This document shows positions 34,191 through 46,763 of a DNA stretch of 64,000 nt, in pieces; position 1 is the stretch's first letter, and each line of letters opens with the position of its first letter. The position numbers and the translations under genes are program-made. The notes under the pieces were generated by a model, which was not told the origin of the DNA, ran no database searches, and saw only the letters and a program-made list of their open reading frames with translations. Source of the stretch: Polytrichum commune (Eukaryota; Streptophyta; Polytrichopsida; Polytrichales; Polytrichaceae); NCBI GenBank assembly GCA_950295325.1, contig OX485807.1, forward strand, positions 51,820,796-51,884,795, written 5' to 3'.

Positions 34191-34961
34191 CCTAATTTCA
34201 AACCATTTCACACTATATTTACATATTAAACCATTTCTTACACGACAACGGGAGTTCCCAATGGCTAGTTGCACTCCCAATGGCTCCATGCGTTCCCATG
34301 GTCTCACGGTAGTTCCCCATGGCTTAATTGTGTTCCCTTGGCCTCACATGCGGTCACTTTCGTCTTTCTCTCAAGACCTTCCTAATTTTTCTTCCTTCGC
34401 CAAGCTCGTTGCCCTTCTCACATGTCCCCATTGATCTACATGAATGCAAGGTGTCTCTACAATTTCGTAGCTATATCTTGTATTTATATCATTTTTAAGA
34501 GAGAAAAATCTTGTGTATTAGGGGTATCAATTTCAAGGTCATGCACGCACATGGTTCCCGGTTCTAACAATGAGTGCACCCCCTATGGGGAGAAGTAGAA
34601 GAGGAATGAGGTTATATCACCTACACAAGTTTCAAATTGCAATTCTTCTCCTCTTGTATTTCTTTGCATGCTTACTTTGCTCCTCATTGTATGTAGTGCT
34701 CAACGATTTCTCTGTTAGAATCAAGATTCACTTGTAATTCAAAAGTTGGGTGTCACCATAAAAAATTGGTTGGCCTATCCAAGGCTACATTGGTCCACCA
34801 ACCTTAGTATAATAACCTAGAAAAAAAACTTGTAATATCTTCACACCACTCTTTGAATATTCTACTTAATTTAGGCCTTAAGAGAAATTGGGTGACCTTA
34901 TAGATATGCTCTCAAACTCACATTTTAGCCAATTCATTTGGAGTTTCATCCCAACACTTTA
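34191..34961. other. non-coding AT-rich stretch
   Basis: No gene or clear element end is seen. It includes the ATGGCTAGTTGC / CCATGGTCTCACGGT text shared with 31740-31800. Confidence 0.4.
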
Positions 34962-34983
34962 CAAAAATTCAGGGTTATCTATT

Positions 34984-35055
34984 GTGTCGTGACGGAGGCT
35001 AATCTCGGCATAATGTCGTGCCGTCACGACACGTATCCGTCACGACATTATGCCG
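34984..35055. repeat. interleaved hairpins at the left end of the Mutator-like element
   Basis: GTGTCGTGACGG (34984-34995) pairs with CCGTCACGACAC (35021-35032). CGGCATAATGTCGTG (35006-35020) pairs perfectly with CACGACATTATGCCG (35041-35055). The two stems interlock rather than nest. The right end has a simpler hairpin, GTGTCGTGACGGA and TCCGTCACGACAC, at about 41715-41744. Confidence 0.75.
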
Positions 35056-35194
35056 GATGTTGTCTTTATCCTGACGGACTTAAATTTTACCGAATTCTCT
35101 GTGTAATTACATTACCCCATTTCGGACACGTAGGATGTAAGATGTCCACGTGTGATGACATGTCAGCAAAATAGAGGTAAAGTGGAGAAAAAAA

Positions 35195-35480
35195 TTACTA
35201 GAGCCCCGTTCCCGCCCCCGTCCGCTCCGTTCCCGACCCTGTCCGCCCCGTTCCCGCCCCCGGTCCGCCCCGTTCCCCCCCCGTCCGCCCCCGTCCGCCC
35301 CCGTTCCCGTTCCCGCCCCCGTTCCCTCCCCCGTCCGCTCCGTTCCCTCCCCCGGTCCGCCCTGTTCCCCCCCCCGTCCGCCCCCGTTCTCGACCCCGTC
35401 CGCCCCGTTCCCGCCCTCGTTCCTGCCCCCGTTCCCCCACCCCTGTCCGCCCCACCCTCGTCCCCCGTCCCCCGTCCGCC
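35195..35480. repeat. GC-rich low-complexity tract (CCGTTCCCGCCCC-type)
   Basis: About 285 bp of imperfect CCGTTCCCGCCCC / CCGTCCGCCCC repeats inside the Mutator-like element, directly beside the retroelement insertion. Open frames on both strands (Pro/Arg- or Gly/Arg-rich) are artefacts of the repeat. Confidence 0.8.
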
Positions 35481-35490
35481 CCATACCCTC

Positions 35491-35867
35491 TGTCAGGGAC
35501 ATAAAAATGAGCAACGAGAGATTAAGTACTAGAAAACAAGAACCACTAGGAAACTTGGATTAACAAGAATAGTACACGATCAACACCCAGAGAGGTGGAT
35601 TAGAGTCCTAAGGAGTGCGTTGTCGAGACTGAAGAACTCTTCAGCCTCGACTCCTATATATACTTCTAGAGTCAACTCGTAAGCTTCTAGAGAAGGTTCT
35701 ACCAACTTCCATTGGAGGTTTCTAGAAGGTTCTAGAATCTGGTTTCTAGAATGTTCTAGAATGTTCTAGAAAGTTCTAGAAAGTTCATTCTAGAGTGTTC
35801 TAGAGACTTGTTTCTAGAACTTTCTAGAAACTTGTCCTTGGAAGGTTCCAAAACTATGTCCCTAACA
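35491..35867 (-). repeat. 3' LTR of the chromovirus (377 bp)
   Basis: Ends are TGTCAGGGACA and TGTCCCTAACA. It is rich in TTCTAGAA-type motifs and contains TATATATAC. It differs from the other LTR by a few substitutions and small length changes within the TTCTAGAA repeats. Confidence 0.9.
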
Positions 35868-35888
35868 TCACCCCTTCCTTTAGCTTTG
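35868..35888 (-). other. polypurine tract of the chromovirus
   Basis: On the minus strand, just before the 3' LTR, a purine-rich AAAGGAAGGGG tract is the expected plus-strand primer site. Confidence 0.6.
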
Positions 35889-38800
35889 AGGTCTCCGAGA
35901 AGCAATGTTGCTGGCAGTCAATACAAACGCAGAAATACAAAGATCTGCCACATAACGTCTGCTATGAACTCCAATTGTTGTTCACGAGGCAAGTGATTCA
36001 TCGGTCCTTGCTGCCAACGGTAGTGGCCCACTCCTTCCACTTCTGACCAAGCATGAACTTCCGTGTCTTCGTTGTGAAATTGTCCTGCAAACACATCTTC
36101 TGGCAGATTATTGAAAGCAGGCTCGGCCTCAAATACAATCACCAACGAATGATTACTTGGTATCCTCCGTCTTCATCGTGGTACAGGCGGTTCTTCATCT
36201 CGGGGCCGCCTTCGTGAGTTCGTCGGTTGAGATGCTATGACTAGCGCACTGTTTATCTCTTGAGAATCCATACAAGAAGACCACACTATGACTATTGGAA
36301 AAGTTCTACTTTTATATCAAGTTGAAAACTATCTACACAGTGACTGTGAATTTTAATAATACTCTCCCTTCCTTTTATGTTCTTGGGTAGGCAAGCGTCA
36401 GAGAGAGGCTATCGTCGAGATGGCTTAGGTTTATGAGGATATCGTTGATGAAACTCATGTACTTTTTCTGAAGCATTGGCGAGATTTTCGGCCGATTCCC
36501 ATGTTCGTTCATTAATATCATAGTTGCTCCAATGCACAAAGTACTCTAATTTACCCCATCTTCGCCGTAAATCCAGTATCTTATCCACCTCGTATTCCTC
36601 GTGGTTCTCGATTTCGATACTAGGTGGCGGACTTTGCATTTTTCCTAGAAAAGACGACTCTCGATAAGGTTCCAATAAAGAGACATGAAAAACTGGATGT
36701 ACCTTTATAGCGGCCGGTAATTCTAGACGGTAAGCCACGGGATTGATTTGCTTCTAGACGACAAATGGTCCCAATCTTCGGTAGTCCAATTTATCACACG
36801 GTCGCTTCGTCTTGATATTTCGTCGGAGAAGCCACACTTTATCTCCAATCTTGAAAGCAGGTGCCTCATTCGGAAGTTTATCTGCAGATGCCTTGTAAGC
36901 CTCTTGGGCGGATTGTAGTTGAAGTTTCAACGTCGTCTGAAGCTTGGATAGTTGCTTCACAAATTCTTCTGCTGTCGGATTGCCATTCGTTGACGAGCTC
37001 AATAAGTCGAGCTTCGGGTGGTATCCATAGTTGGAGAAGAATGGCATCTTTGAGTTGAAGCATGGAGAGTGTTGTTGTAAGCAAACTTGGCAAGTGGTAG
37101 ATATGTAGTCCAATCGTCTTGCTGGTAATTGATGCTACATCGTAGATATTGCTCTAAGACTTGATTCACCCGCTCCGATTGTCCGTCAGTTTGAGGATGA
37201 AAAGTCGAAGAAAGGTTAATGTCCACTTTTAGTTTTTCAAAGAGGAATCTCTAAAATTTGGATACAAACTGAGTTCCTCGATCTGAAACGATATCATCTA
37301 GTAGGCCATGATGACGATACGCGTTATCAATAAAGAGTCTTGATGTGTCTTCACTTGATGTCGTCTTCTTACAAGGGACAAAATGCGCCATCTTTGTAAG
37401 TCGATCGACCACAACAAAAATGCTGTCAAATGAATTCGATGGCGATAGGTCTGTAATGAAGTCCGTAGAAACCGAAGACCACGGACGGCGTGGAACAGGT
37501 AATGGTTGCAGAAGCCCATATGAACGATGCCGAGGGGTCTTGGATCTTGAGCAAATGTCACAAGAGAGGACAAATTCTTTGACATCCTTCTACATTTGGG
37601 GCCACCAAAAATATTGGGAAATAAGCTCTAAGGTCTTATTGAACCCAAAATGTCTTGCAGCTGGAAAATCGTGACGAGATTGAAGAACCCGAAGTCGCGC
37701 AGGTCCTTGTGGAATGTACAACCGCTTCTCAAAATACAGAAGATCATCCTCTACCTTGAACTTGTCATCATTGCTACGTTGCTTGATGTCACGAGCTACA
37801 GAATCTTCAATGGTCCCAGCACGTACTTGGTTGAGGAAATCGGCATCGATAGGTACGACAGCAGTGAAAATCCTAAATTGCTCTGGTTTCAACAATGTCG
37901 TACATTGCTGATCAAATTCTGCTTCTCTAGCCTTTGGCGCAAGATACGATCTCTTCGATAACGCATCGGACAATCCTTGTTGTTTTCCAGGCCTGTAGTT
38001 GATAACAAAATCAAATCGAGATAGTGACATATTCCATCGAGCTTGACAACGATTCAAACTCGAGCCGACATGAAGTATTCCATATTCTTTTTATCCGTGT
38101 ATACGATCACTGGGTGTGCATCGCCTTCGAGAAAGTGACGCCACTCTTGGAAGGAATCCACTATAGCAAAGAGTTTTTTATCGTGGATCTCATAGTTGAT
38201 TTCAGCAGCAGAGAACTTGCGAGAATAGAAAGCAATCAGGTGGAGTTTCCTGTCAACGCCAATTTGCGAAAGCACGGCTCCTAAAGCAAAGTCTGAAGCA
38301 TCGGTTTCCAAATAGAAAGCCTTTGCAAAGTTGGGATGTACCAAGATTGGAGCCGTTGGGAATGTCGTCTTGAGATCTTAAAATGCTCGTTCGGCTTCAG
38401 GTCCCCATTCCAACTTCTTATTGCATGTTAACCGAGTGAGTGGAGCGGCGACTTGAGAATATTTCTTGATGAATATCCGATAAAAGTTAGCAGAACCAAG
38501 AAAACATTGTACATCTCTAACCGTCTTCGGAACTTTCCAAGACACGATTGCTTCTACTTTCTTGGGGTCCATCTTCAAGCCTTCAGTAGTCGCAACGAAT
38601 CCCAAAAACTCCATCTCTATTTGGTGAAACAAACACTTCTCCAACTTGGCGTAGAGTCCTCGATCGCGTAGTTTCTTAATAATCAACCGTACGTGTTTTT
38701 CATGTTCTTTTTCATTCTTGGAAAATACCAAAATGTCATCTAGATAGATGACAACAAAATCGTCGAGGTACTCCCGAAAGATGTCATTCATCATATGTTG

Positions 38801-41127
38801 AAAGACCGCCGGAGCCTTGGTAAGACCAAAAGGCATCACGTTATATTCAAAATGACCATACCTTGTGCAGAAAGTCGTCTTCCATTCGTCTCCTTCTTTG
38901 ATTCGCACAAGGTTGTAGGCTCCCCTTAAATCAATCTTTGTAAAGATCTTTGCACGTCCAAGTTGGTCTAGGAGGCCAGAGATCAAAGGTAAGGGATAGC
39001 GGTTTTTCTTGGTCACCTTGTCGAGTCCTTGGTATTCCACGCACATCCGTAGTGAACCGTCCTTCTTCTTGACAAATAAGATTGGTGCTCCAGCTGGCGA
39101 TTTTGAATGACGAATGAAATTCTTGGCTAGGTTCTCGTCAATGTACTTTCGCAATTCTGCCAACTCTGTCTGTGATAAGTTGTAAATTGGGCCAAAAGGT
39201 GGTTGTGCTCCGTCTTCCAACTCTATGGCGTAATCGTATGGTCGGTGCTCTGGCAGCATGTCGGTGTTCATCTTTTGAAATACGTCTTGAAAATCCTTGT
39301 ACTGCCTTGGTACGCTTGTTGTTGAGGTCGTTTCTCCTTTAGTCGGAGTTGCATAAATGACAAACGGTGTTCCCTCCTTAGACGATCTTATGAACACTCT
39401 TGCTCCAATAAATAAGGGTTTTTTTAATTTGTGGTCTCCTAGCGAGGTTAGTTTTTTCAGGGAATGTGATTCTCCGTAACCTCCAATCTATGGTCGGATT
39501 ATGATCTACTAACCAGGAAAGACCAAGAATAACAGGGCTTGATGGAGTTCTAATGATATTAAAGACAACATAACTATTATGGTCCTTCAACGTCACTTCT
39601 ATAGGTGATTCATGGGTCACACTGCCAGATAATAAAGGTCGTCCATCTATCACCTCTACGTGAATAGGCTTAGACTTTTGTACTAGACGAATCTTGTGGC
39701 GTTTAGCAAATTCTTCATCTAAAAAACAAGTTGATGCCCCCGAATCTAATAAAGCTAAAGTTTTTTGTTTCTGAGGACCGAGAGACAGAGAAATTGTAAA
39801 ATAACGAGTAGGTTGGGCGAAGAAATAAGAACCCGATTTTTGTCGTGGCGTTGGGTCGTCCAGCCGTACGGTTCCTACTGTGGCTGGGCATTGTCGTTTT
39901 CCGGGATCATCGCGCTTCTAGTCTTAACAGTGCGTCGGTTCTGCTTCTTGGGGCAGTTTATAGCCTTGTGACCTTCTCCTCCGCAATATAAACATAATCC
40001 TTCTTCCATTCGTCGTTTCTTTTCTTCTGGAGTAAGAGTTATGACATGTGCCGCATCAATTTGCATGTCTTTTGCTTCCAAATGTGAATCCAAGCTCCTT
40101 GCCGTCATAGTTGCATTGTAACGAATCGCTTGGTGTCTTGGACGTTGGTCTTGGCGACATTGGAATAGACGGTTGTCACACTTTACAGCTTGGCTAATGG
40201 CTTCGTTGAGTGTTTGCGGATCTGGAAGAGTTAACAGCAAGTCCTTCACATCATCCCTCAAACCCCAATAAAACTGACTCACCAACGCCTCTTCACTCCA
40301 ATTGATGTCACTTGCCAATTGTTTGAAATCTGATGCATAGACTGATGCAAAGCGTGCCCCTTGTCGTAGTGACCAAATTTTGGTTGTAGCCCATCGGACC
40401 TTGTCATATTCGCCAAATGCTTTTGTAAATGCCTCCAAGAATGTCTCAAAGTTGCTCAAAATTGACGATCGTTTATCAAACAAGGGAGCAAACCACGACA
40501 GAGCTTGCCCTGTAAGCAATGTTCCAACAAGCCCAACACGTGCCTCTTCCGTCGGATAGCGTTCGGGCTGCAAAACTGTTATTAATCTGATTTGATTTTA
40601 GAAACCTCGAAACTTGGAACGCGTTCCATCGAACTTGTCAGGAAAGCTAACTCGAGGTTCCTTCCGTTGTAGCATTACTTGGTTTTGTTGACTCGAAGGT
40701 AAAGATGCTTCATCTAGTGCCCATATACTCCAGAAGGCGCTATGACAGATGCTCCTTCGTTGTGAAGCCCTGTCATGATTCCTTCAATTTCTGCAGTCCT
40801 ATCTGACAACGAAACAAGAACATTGATGATGCCTTCTAATTTGGAATCTAAACTTTCAGCCATCCTAAAGTCTTGATCTCTGACTATCCCACGAAAGGAG
40901 AACAACGGTTTGACAAGAGAACAATATTGGTTTAGAGGAGGGTACTCCGCAACCTCTAAAACGCCTTAAGACTCCGAGAATAGGGGTAATTAATCCACGC
41001 TCGTCAAGAAAAATAAGACTCCAATACTGAGGTGGAAGAAGTATCAATTAGAGGAGGGTAGTCCGCAACCTCTAAAGCACTAGCACACTTTCAAAAGAGG
41101 GATAATCCGCTCTCTAAGAAATGACTA

Positions 41128-41138
41128 GCTCTGATACC
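41128..41138 (-). other. primer-binding site, initiator Met-tRNA type
   Basis: GGTATCAGAGC on the minus strand matches the usual plant TGGTATCAGAGC primer site complementary to initiator Met-tRNA. It lies about 24 nt inside the 5' LTR rather than directly next to it. Confidence 0.6.
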
Positions 41139-41162
41139 GGTGAGAATGCAGTCTCGACAAAC

Positions 41163-41519
41163 TGTCAGGGACACAAGAATGAGCAACGAGAGATTAAGTA
41201 CTAGAAAACAAGAACCACTATGAAACTTGGATTAACAAGAATAGTACACGATCAACACCCAGAGAGGTGGATTAGAGTCCTAAGGAGTGCGTTGTCGAGA
41301 CTGAAGAACTCTTCAGCCTCGACTCCTATATATACTTCTAGAGTCAACTTGTAAGCTTCTAGAGAAGGTTCTACCAACTTCCATTGGAGGTTTCTAGAAT
41401 CTTGTTTCTAGAATGTTCTAGAAAGTTCTAGAGAGTTCATTCTAAAGTGTTCTAGAGACTTGTTTCTAGAACTTTCTAGAAACTTGTCCTTAGAAAGTTC
41501 CAAAACTATGTCCCTAACA
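41163..41519 (-). repeat. 5' LTR of the chromovirus (357 bp)
   Basis: Same termini as the other LTR. It lies at the right because the element is in minus orientation. It is 20 bp shorter, the difference being within the TTCTAGAA-rich part. Confidence 0.9.
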
Positions 41520-41804
41520 CCCTCCTTAGTCATATTTTACTACTTTGATTTTAACAAAATGATAAATAGAATGGCAAAATGGTTTACCTGGCGCTAGGCA
41601 TATCCACGTCCACGTCGGCCTTTTCTGCCACATAGGATGCCACCTTGGCAAGAAGGTAAGTATTTTACCCACCCTACTAGCTTCCCCCTAGGTTGACCCT
41701 ACGTGGACCCTATTGTGTCGTGACGGAGGGGTCCGTCACGACACGACACGTCATGACGGCACGACACCGTCATGACGTCGGGATAGACAACCTTGCAAAA
41801 ATTC

Positions 41805-44780
41805 TATTGTAACATGTTTACGTGTCTATTTGGTGTCAATTTTAAAATTCTTGCAATATAGGTTCCACTTAGATATAAGTTTCCATTTGACCCTTAAATT
41901 CCTAAGAGTCATTTCCACCCCAAAATATTCAACATGAAGACATTATCATCTTTGAAGACACTTGGTACGAGATGTGCAATACATCAAGGTAGACATGCAA
42001 TACATTCTAATTTGGTTAACAATTTGTCTTGATCAAATACCTATGTTTGAATGGTGTGTGGTTTGCAATGGCTCCAAGAATGGATACCAAAAAGACATGA
42101 GATTGGATCGCATGCTTAGAATATGATAGCCATTCGAGGCCCAATAGTCAACATGATTAGGCGCGCGCCGGTGTGTGTAGGGGACCTATATAACCATTGA
42201 ATGAGCATGGGAATAATCTCTTTGACAATGAATAAGATGATTATACGAGCTCCAAAAACTATGAGAAAGTGGCTATAGCCTTGATTTGGATTTGCTAACC
42301 ATATCGCATGTTTCAATTCCTAGAAAAAATGGACTAGTTGGAAAAATAGCCATTTGAGACCCATCATGGTAGGAATAGATATATATGTAGTATGGTTGAA
42401 AGCATTATAGCTTGGCCACATACCTTAATTCTCATTATGAAACTCGTCGTCACTCTAAAAACATTTTTCATAAAATATTACATAACATTACTCAAGTTTT
42501 TATTTATGCTCCTTTTCTAAAAGAATAAATGTTACACTTATGATAACTTTTAAATCACTTAAATTAATCTTACATTAACTACGGATAACTTCAGGTAGTA
42601 AATCCGTAGAATGTTGCTATTGGCCATTTGGATCTTCATGATGAGGGTGAAACCGTATATAAACATGTTGGTCATGCTTAGTTAGCAACTTAAAAGACCA
42701 CACAACGTGGTTTTGATTATACTATTTATTGGCTTTTGTGAGGAGTAGTCTACAATGTGTTTGGTCACCCCCAACTCACTATTAGGAATATAAAGGGCTT
42801 GAGCCAACTTTGTGTAAAATACTCTGGATTTGCTAAACCGTTAATTGTGTGATTTGCTCATCTTTTGTCTAGCTTAGCCCACACTAGGGTTAACAAGAAA
42901 AGATGAATGTCTTGCTATATTTTTGGACTTCTTATTCAATTTCATACAAAGGTGAACTAGTTCCATCAATACAATTTTAGCCACAAGCTAATAATTACAG
43001 TATTTTATAACATATTATAAATCAAGACAAAAGTAATACATTCAATTTATGAATCCTTCACAAATAGAAGACAAACTTGGACCCAACACAACTTAGTGCA
43101 AACTTTCAATATTGGCTTGTAGTTGATCCAATTACAATTGGAGCACTCAAAATAGAAATTATAATTGAATACAAGATAGACAATAAGTGATTTTCAATGC
43201 CAATTTCTTCTCTTCTCTTGATTGAGTTAGTCACAAAATGACATATAAGAATTCTAAATATTTGGTTTATAGTTAATCAAATGTTAGAGGTTAAAATTGA
43301 CAAGAATTATTTGAATGGTTGGTGTAAATCATAGGGACTCAGAGTTAGCATGCTAGTTGAAATTTCAATAACGAAGTGCACTGCCTTAGGCGGTGTTGGA
43401 TTAGACTTGACAACATCTAATGACCATGTCGTTGTTCATTATTCTTGGAGTGTTTGTAACCCTTAACTGGATTAATAATGAGATCATGTAATTGCTTGTT
43501 AACTCGTGAACAATATTTGAGCTTAAGTATACTCGAAATGTGAGGGAAGCCCAAAATGAAAAGGGCATAAAGCTCGGCAGATTCCCGACCCCACGGAATT
43601 GATACATAACTAAACAATGGTGCAAGAATGATCTTTTGTAAATGTATCTCAAGAATGTGGGTGTATGAACCCCTAGAGTGGTCCACCACTAAGTGGAGTC
43701 ACCTTTAGTTAGGATTTTAATATTAAAAGTTAGAATTGATAGAGAATTAGAGAGAAATTAGTATATTTAGTATTTAGCCCCAAAAAGGGGAAAGTGAATC
43801 ACTGAGGACTTCGGGCCGTCACCCGTGAAGGAAAAAAACTAGTTAAGATAGGGTTAGTCAAAAGGAAAACTAATTAGTAGTAGAAACTAACTAACTTAGA
43901 AAAAATACTAGCTAGGAAAGAAACTAGCTTAGTGAGAAAAACTGCTAGCTAGTAAAAGCAAATAGCTAAGAGGTCAAGTAAGTAAAGGCTAGTTAAGCAA
44001 TGATTAGTTTATTAGTTAGTGTGGGCCACACAAGACAAATGCATGTATTTGGCACAAGATACTATCAATTCTTAATCCAAATTTTTATGCCTTGATCCAC
44101 CATATTTAAGGCTTGATGAGATGGCGCTTCAACAATAGAGTTATCCTTTAACTCAATCGGAGTTTTAGTAGGGAGTTGGTTGTTTCGCATGCATAACTTT
44201 CCATGTTCGGTAAGTTGTGGGTGCATGCTTGGAGTCAATGTGGAGGTTTGAACGAAGGACCTTCCATATTGGTTCATTGGGTATCAAACTCATTTTGGCA
44301 TGCCAAGAGACGCCAAAATGGTACCCGGTTGAGTTAAAGGATAACTCTAATGTGTGGGCAAGTCCTTCATAAATGTTTTTTGAACTGACTATTGTCCCAA
44401 GTTGTGAAGGATTTATTTTTTGAATGTGTTTTAAATGTGATGCTCAAAAATTATTTGAAGTTGAGGAGATTGTGAAACTAAATCAAACTTTGGCATGATC
44501 TTCTAATTATTGTTGCAACACACATCTCATCTTGATACTATAGATTTGAGTTGGAGAATATAGAAGGGAGGGCAATATTTGTGTTACACCACAACACGAG
44601 AATTTGGAGGATTCTTAACTAAATATTTTAAGAAGTTCATACATCTTTAAATTTTTATATGAAAGAGTATGATTTAATTTTGCATGAAAGATTAAGATTT
44701 TGTTTACCTGTCATTTGAAAGGTAGTTTTTGATGTTGTCCGTCACATTGGAAGGCCACAAAATGAAGTAACCCATCCAAA
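41805..44780. other. AT-rich stretch with no recognised gene
   Basis: I see nothing I can assign. Around 43830-44010 there is a low-complexity patch of ACTAGCTAG/GCTAGTTAAG words. Short frames show no domains. Confidence 0.4.
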
Positions 44781-46763
44781 TAAGCAACTTGCTACCTACT
44801 CACCCATTCTTGCAAAGATTCCTGCAAAGTGCGAGGTTTTGTGTGCAACCCGCTTCCACGAAGGTAACCAACCCTCAATTTCCAAGGTCCTCGCATTATT
44901 TTATATTCATCTCCAGCTGCAAAGGCCGCCGAATCGATGGGCAAGTTGTACATTATTTCTGGGACTGGACAAGCTGAAGCTGCCACGAATCCGTAGTCGG
45001 TTTTACTTGTCGATGCTTGCGGTGGCACTTGCACTCATGTATGCGAACTTGGGGGTTCACGGCGCCAAGTCTGTGGAAATTTCGGGTTTGTTGCATGTGA
45101 GCAAAACCGGTCCTCCTAGAACCTGCAGATAACTGGAATCCACCTGCAGTAATCATGAGCTGAGTGCTTGAGTTCCTTGTATGGAATGTTCTTCATCTTC
45201 AGCCGTCAACAATCGACGCTTGCTGCGTAAAGACATTATTATTCATTGACCGCAAGGTTGAAGCGGGAGGGCGGGGGTTAGGTGCGTGCTGAGCATCACG
45301 ATCTCCAAGCTCCGAGTCCCTCCTTCGTCTCAGGTTTGCGATTTTTCTTTATTATTCTGTTAACAAGTAGTAGCGAGGGACCTTTGGACTATGTTTTTGG
45401 TGTAGGTAGTTGTTGTGATGAGACCTGCACCAAGTCCTGTACCGGATAGAGCAGATGATCGAACTGCTCGAATCACGATATCAACCAGACACGATGGGGT
45501 CGAAGGTCGAATACGATTCACAAAGAACAAATGGAAGGTAGGAAAGTGAAAGTCGATGTTGAAGCGGATATTACGAGAATGCGGCGATGATAACCTACAC
45601 GCTACTGGCGTTAGATTTGACCTGAAAGGCCTCCTTCGATGCTTAACAGAATATGTCGGACACACATGTTTCTAATCCAGAATCCTCTCGGTAACCTCAC
45701 TCCCAAATCCTCGATTAGTTGGCCGCATCACTTAAGTTATACACCACCAGTATTCTCTACGAGTGAATGATCGATCCATATGTTTTGTGGCAGGGGCATC
45801 GTCGATCTATCTTCCGTAGTTTGAGTAGCAGACCAGTGACAATCTGCAACTGTTCTGAGCAAGTTTGGATAAGTCCAGCTTGACTTCATGTGCTACGGAT
45901 TGTGGACCCCTTTACGAGGGAATTTCACTTGTCTTGATTCTTGCTACTGACATCAAAGGGCCTTGATAAGACCACACCACAACGATGGAATCTTTGTTGG
46001 GCTCACATACGGGTAGTGACAATGCCGAAGATTGAAACCTCTCTTCCTCATGCCTACCCATGGTCGGCGTCATATCTCTTTCTCTCATTGGAATCTTCGT
46101 CCAACTGTAGCAAGCTATTGTGAAGAAGCGTCGCCGCCGATACAGCAGGGAGGTCTGAATACGCCACACCACTCAAGTTTGAAGATGAAACGAGTCCCTG
46201 CTCCAACTATACTTATATTCAAGCAGAGATAGAAGCTTCCATCGTTGGAGCATTGGAGCGAAGAGTGGTGCGTCGAGGGAGAGGAAGAAGAGCCACCTAG
46301 CCACGAAGAAATTTTTGAGACTTTAAAGGAGAAGTGGCCGAACTCACTGTTCTTCATTAAAATCTGTAGTGTAGAGTTTACGGGAAGCTTAGCACGATGA
46401 ATTTAAAGCTCTTCTTTGCATGATCCGAATGTAGGGTTAAGGGAAATCGAGATCCAACGGTTGTCACGAAATTCAACCTTAATCTGTATTTCAAGAGTAA
46501 TGTGCTGATATTGAATCGTACTCTTCGGCTGCAATGTTTCGGGTTTCAGCTTCCTGTCTACTTTTGGGCACGGAGTGATCTCATTCACTTGCATTTATAG
46601 ATGGTCATTTCGGGTATCTTTATGTTTCTAGGGCGGTTACAGTACATGTACATAATGAGTCTTTGGAAATTTTTGGCAATCTCCATCCGTTGAAGGCCAC
46701 ATCTTGGAAAGGAAACCGAGTCCCACTGATTTTGAATTTGCTTGGAGGTTGGAAAGAGTTCCT
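44781..46763. other. presumed upstream and leader region of the tandem kinase gene
   Basis: Base composition becomes less AT-rich than to the left. A possible leader exon end (CTCAG|GTTTGC near 45337) and a short exon-like frame (about 45420-45537, beginning MRPAPSPVPDRADD and ending at AAG|GTAGG) are present, but I cannot join them to the kinase gene. No certain gene here. Confidence 0.3.

Larger units (their letters stand above)
35486..41524 (-). mobile_element. Ty3/gypsy chromovirus (LTR retrotransposon), broken
   Basis: The element is 35491-41519 with CCCTC duplicated on both sides (35486-35490 and 41520-41524). LTRs begin TGTCAGGGACA and end TGTCCCTAACA. On the minus strand the order is gag-like with a CCHC knuckle (about 39.9-40.9 kb), aspartic protease (about 39.4-39.8), reverse transcriptase with YLDD (about 38.4-39.4), RNase H (about 38.0-38.35), integrase (about 36.75-38.0) and a C-terminal chromodomain (about 36.4-36.7). 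An extra frame follows at about 35.9-36.15 kb. PR-RT-RH-IN order plus the chromodomain identifies a chromovirus. Several interruptions are present, so it is a fossil. The LTRs look very similar by eye, which suggests a moderately young insertion. Confidence 0.9.
34962..41804. mobile_element. Mutator-like (MULE/MITE) element split by an LTR retrotransposon
   Basis: CAAAAATTC, a 9-bp direct repeat, flanks the element at 34962-34970 and 41796-41804. The left end is AGGGTTATCTATTGTGTCGT and the right end, inverted, is CAAGGTTGTCTATCCCGACG, which are similar. Each end holds GTGTCGTGACGG/CCGTCACGACAC inverted pairs. Removing the inserted retroelement (35486-41524) leaves about 790 bp with no transposase, so it is non-autonomous. 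A 9-bp duplication is typical of Mutator-like elements. Confidence 0.65.

Noticed and set aside
35107-35532. Gly/Arg-rich or Pro/Arg-rich proteins in the GC-rich tract
   Set aside because: Low-complexity CCGTTCCCGCCCC repeats stay open on both strands by chance.
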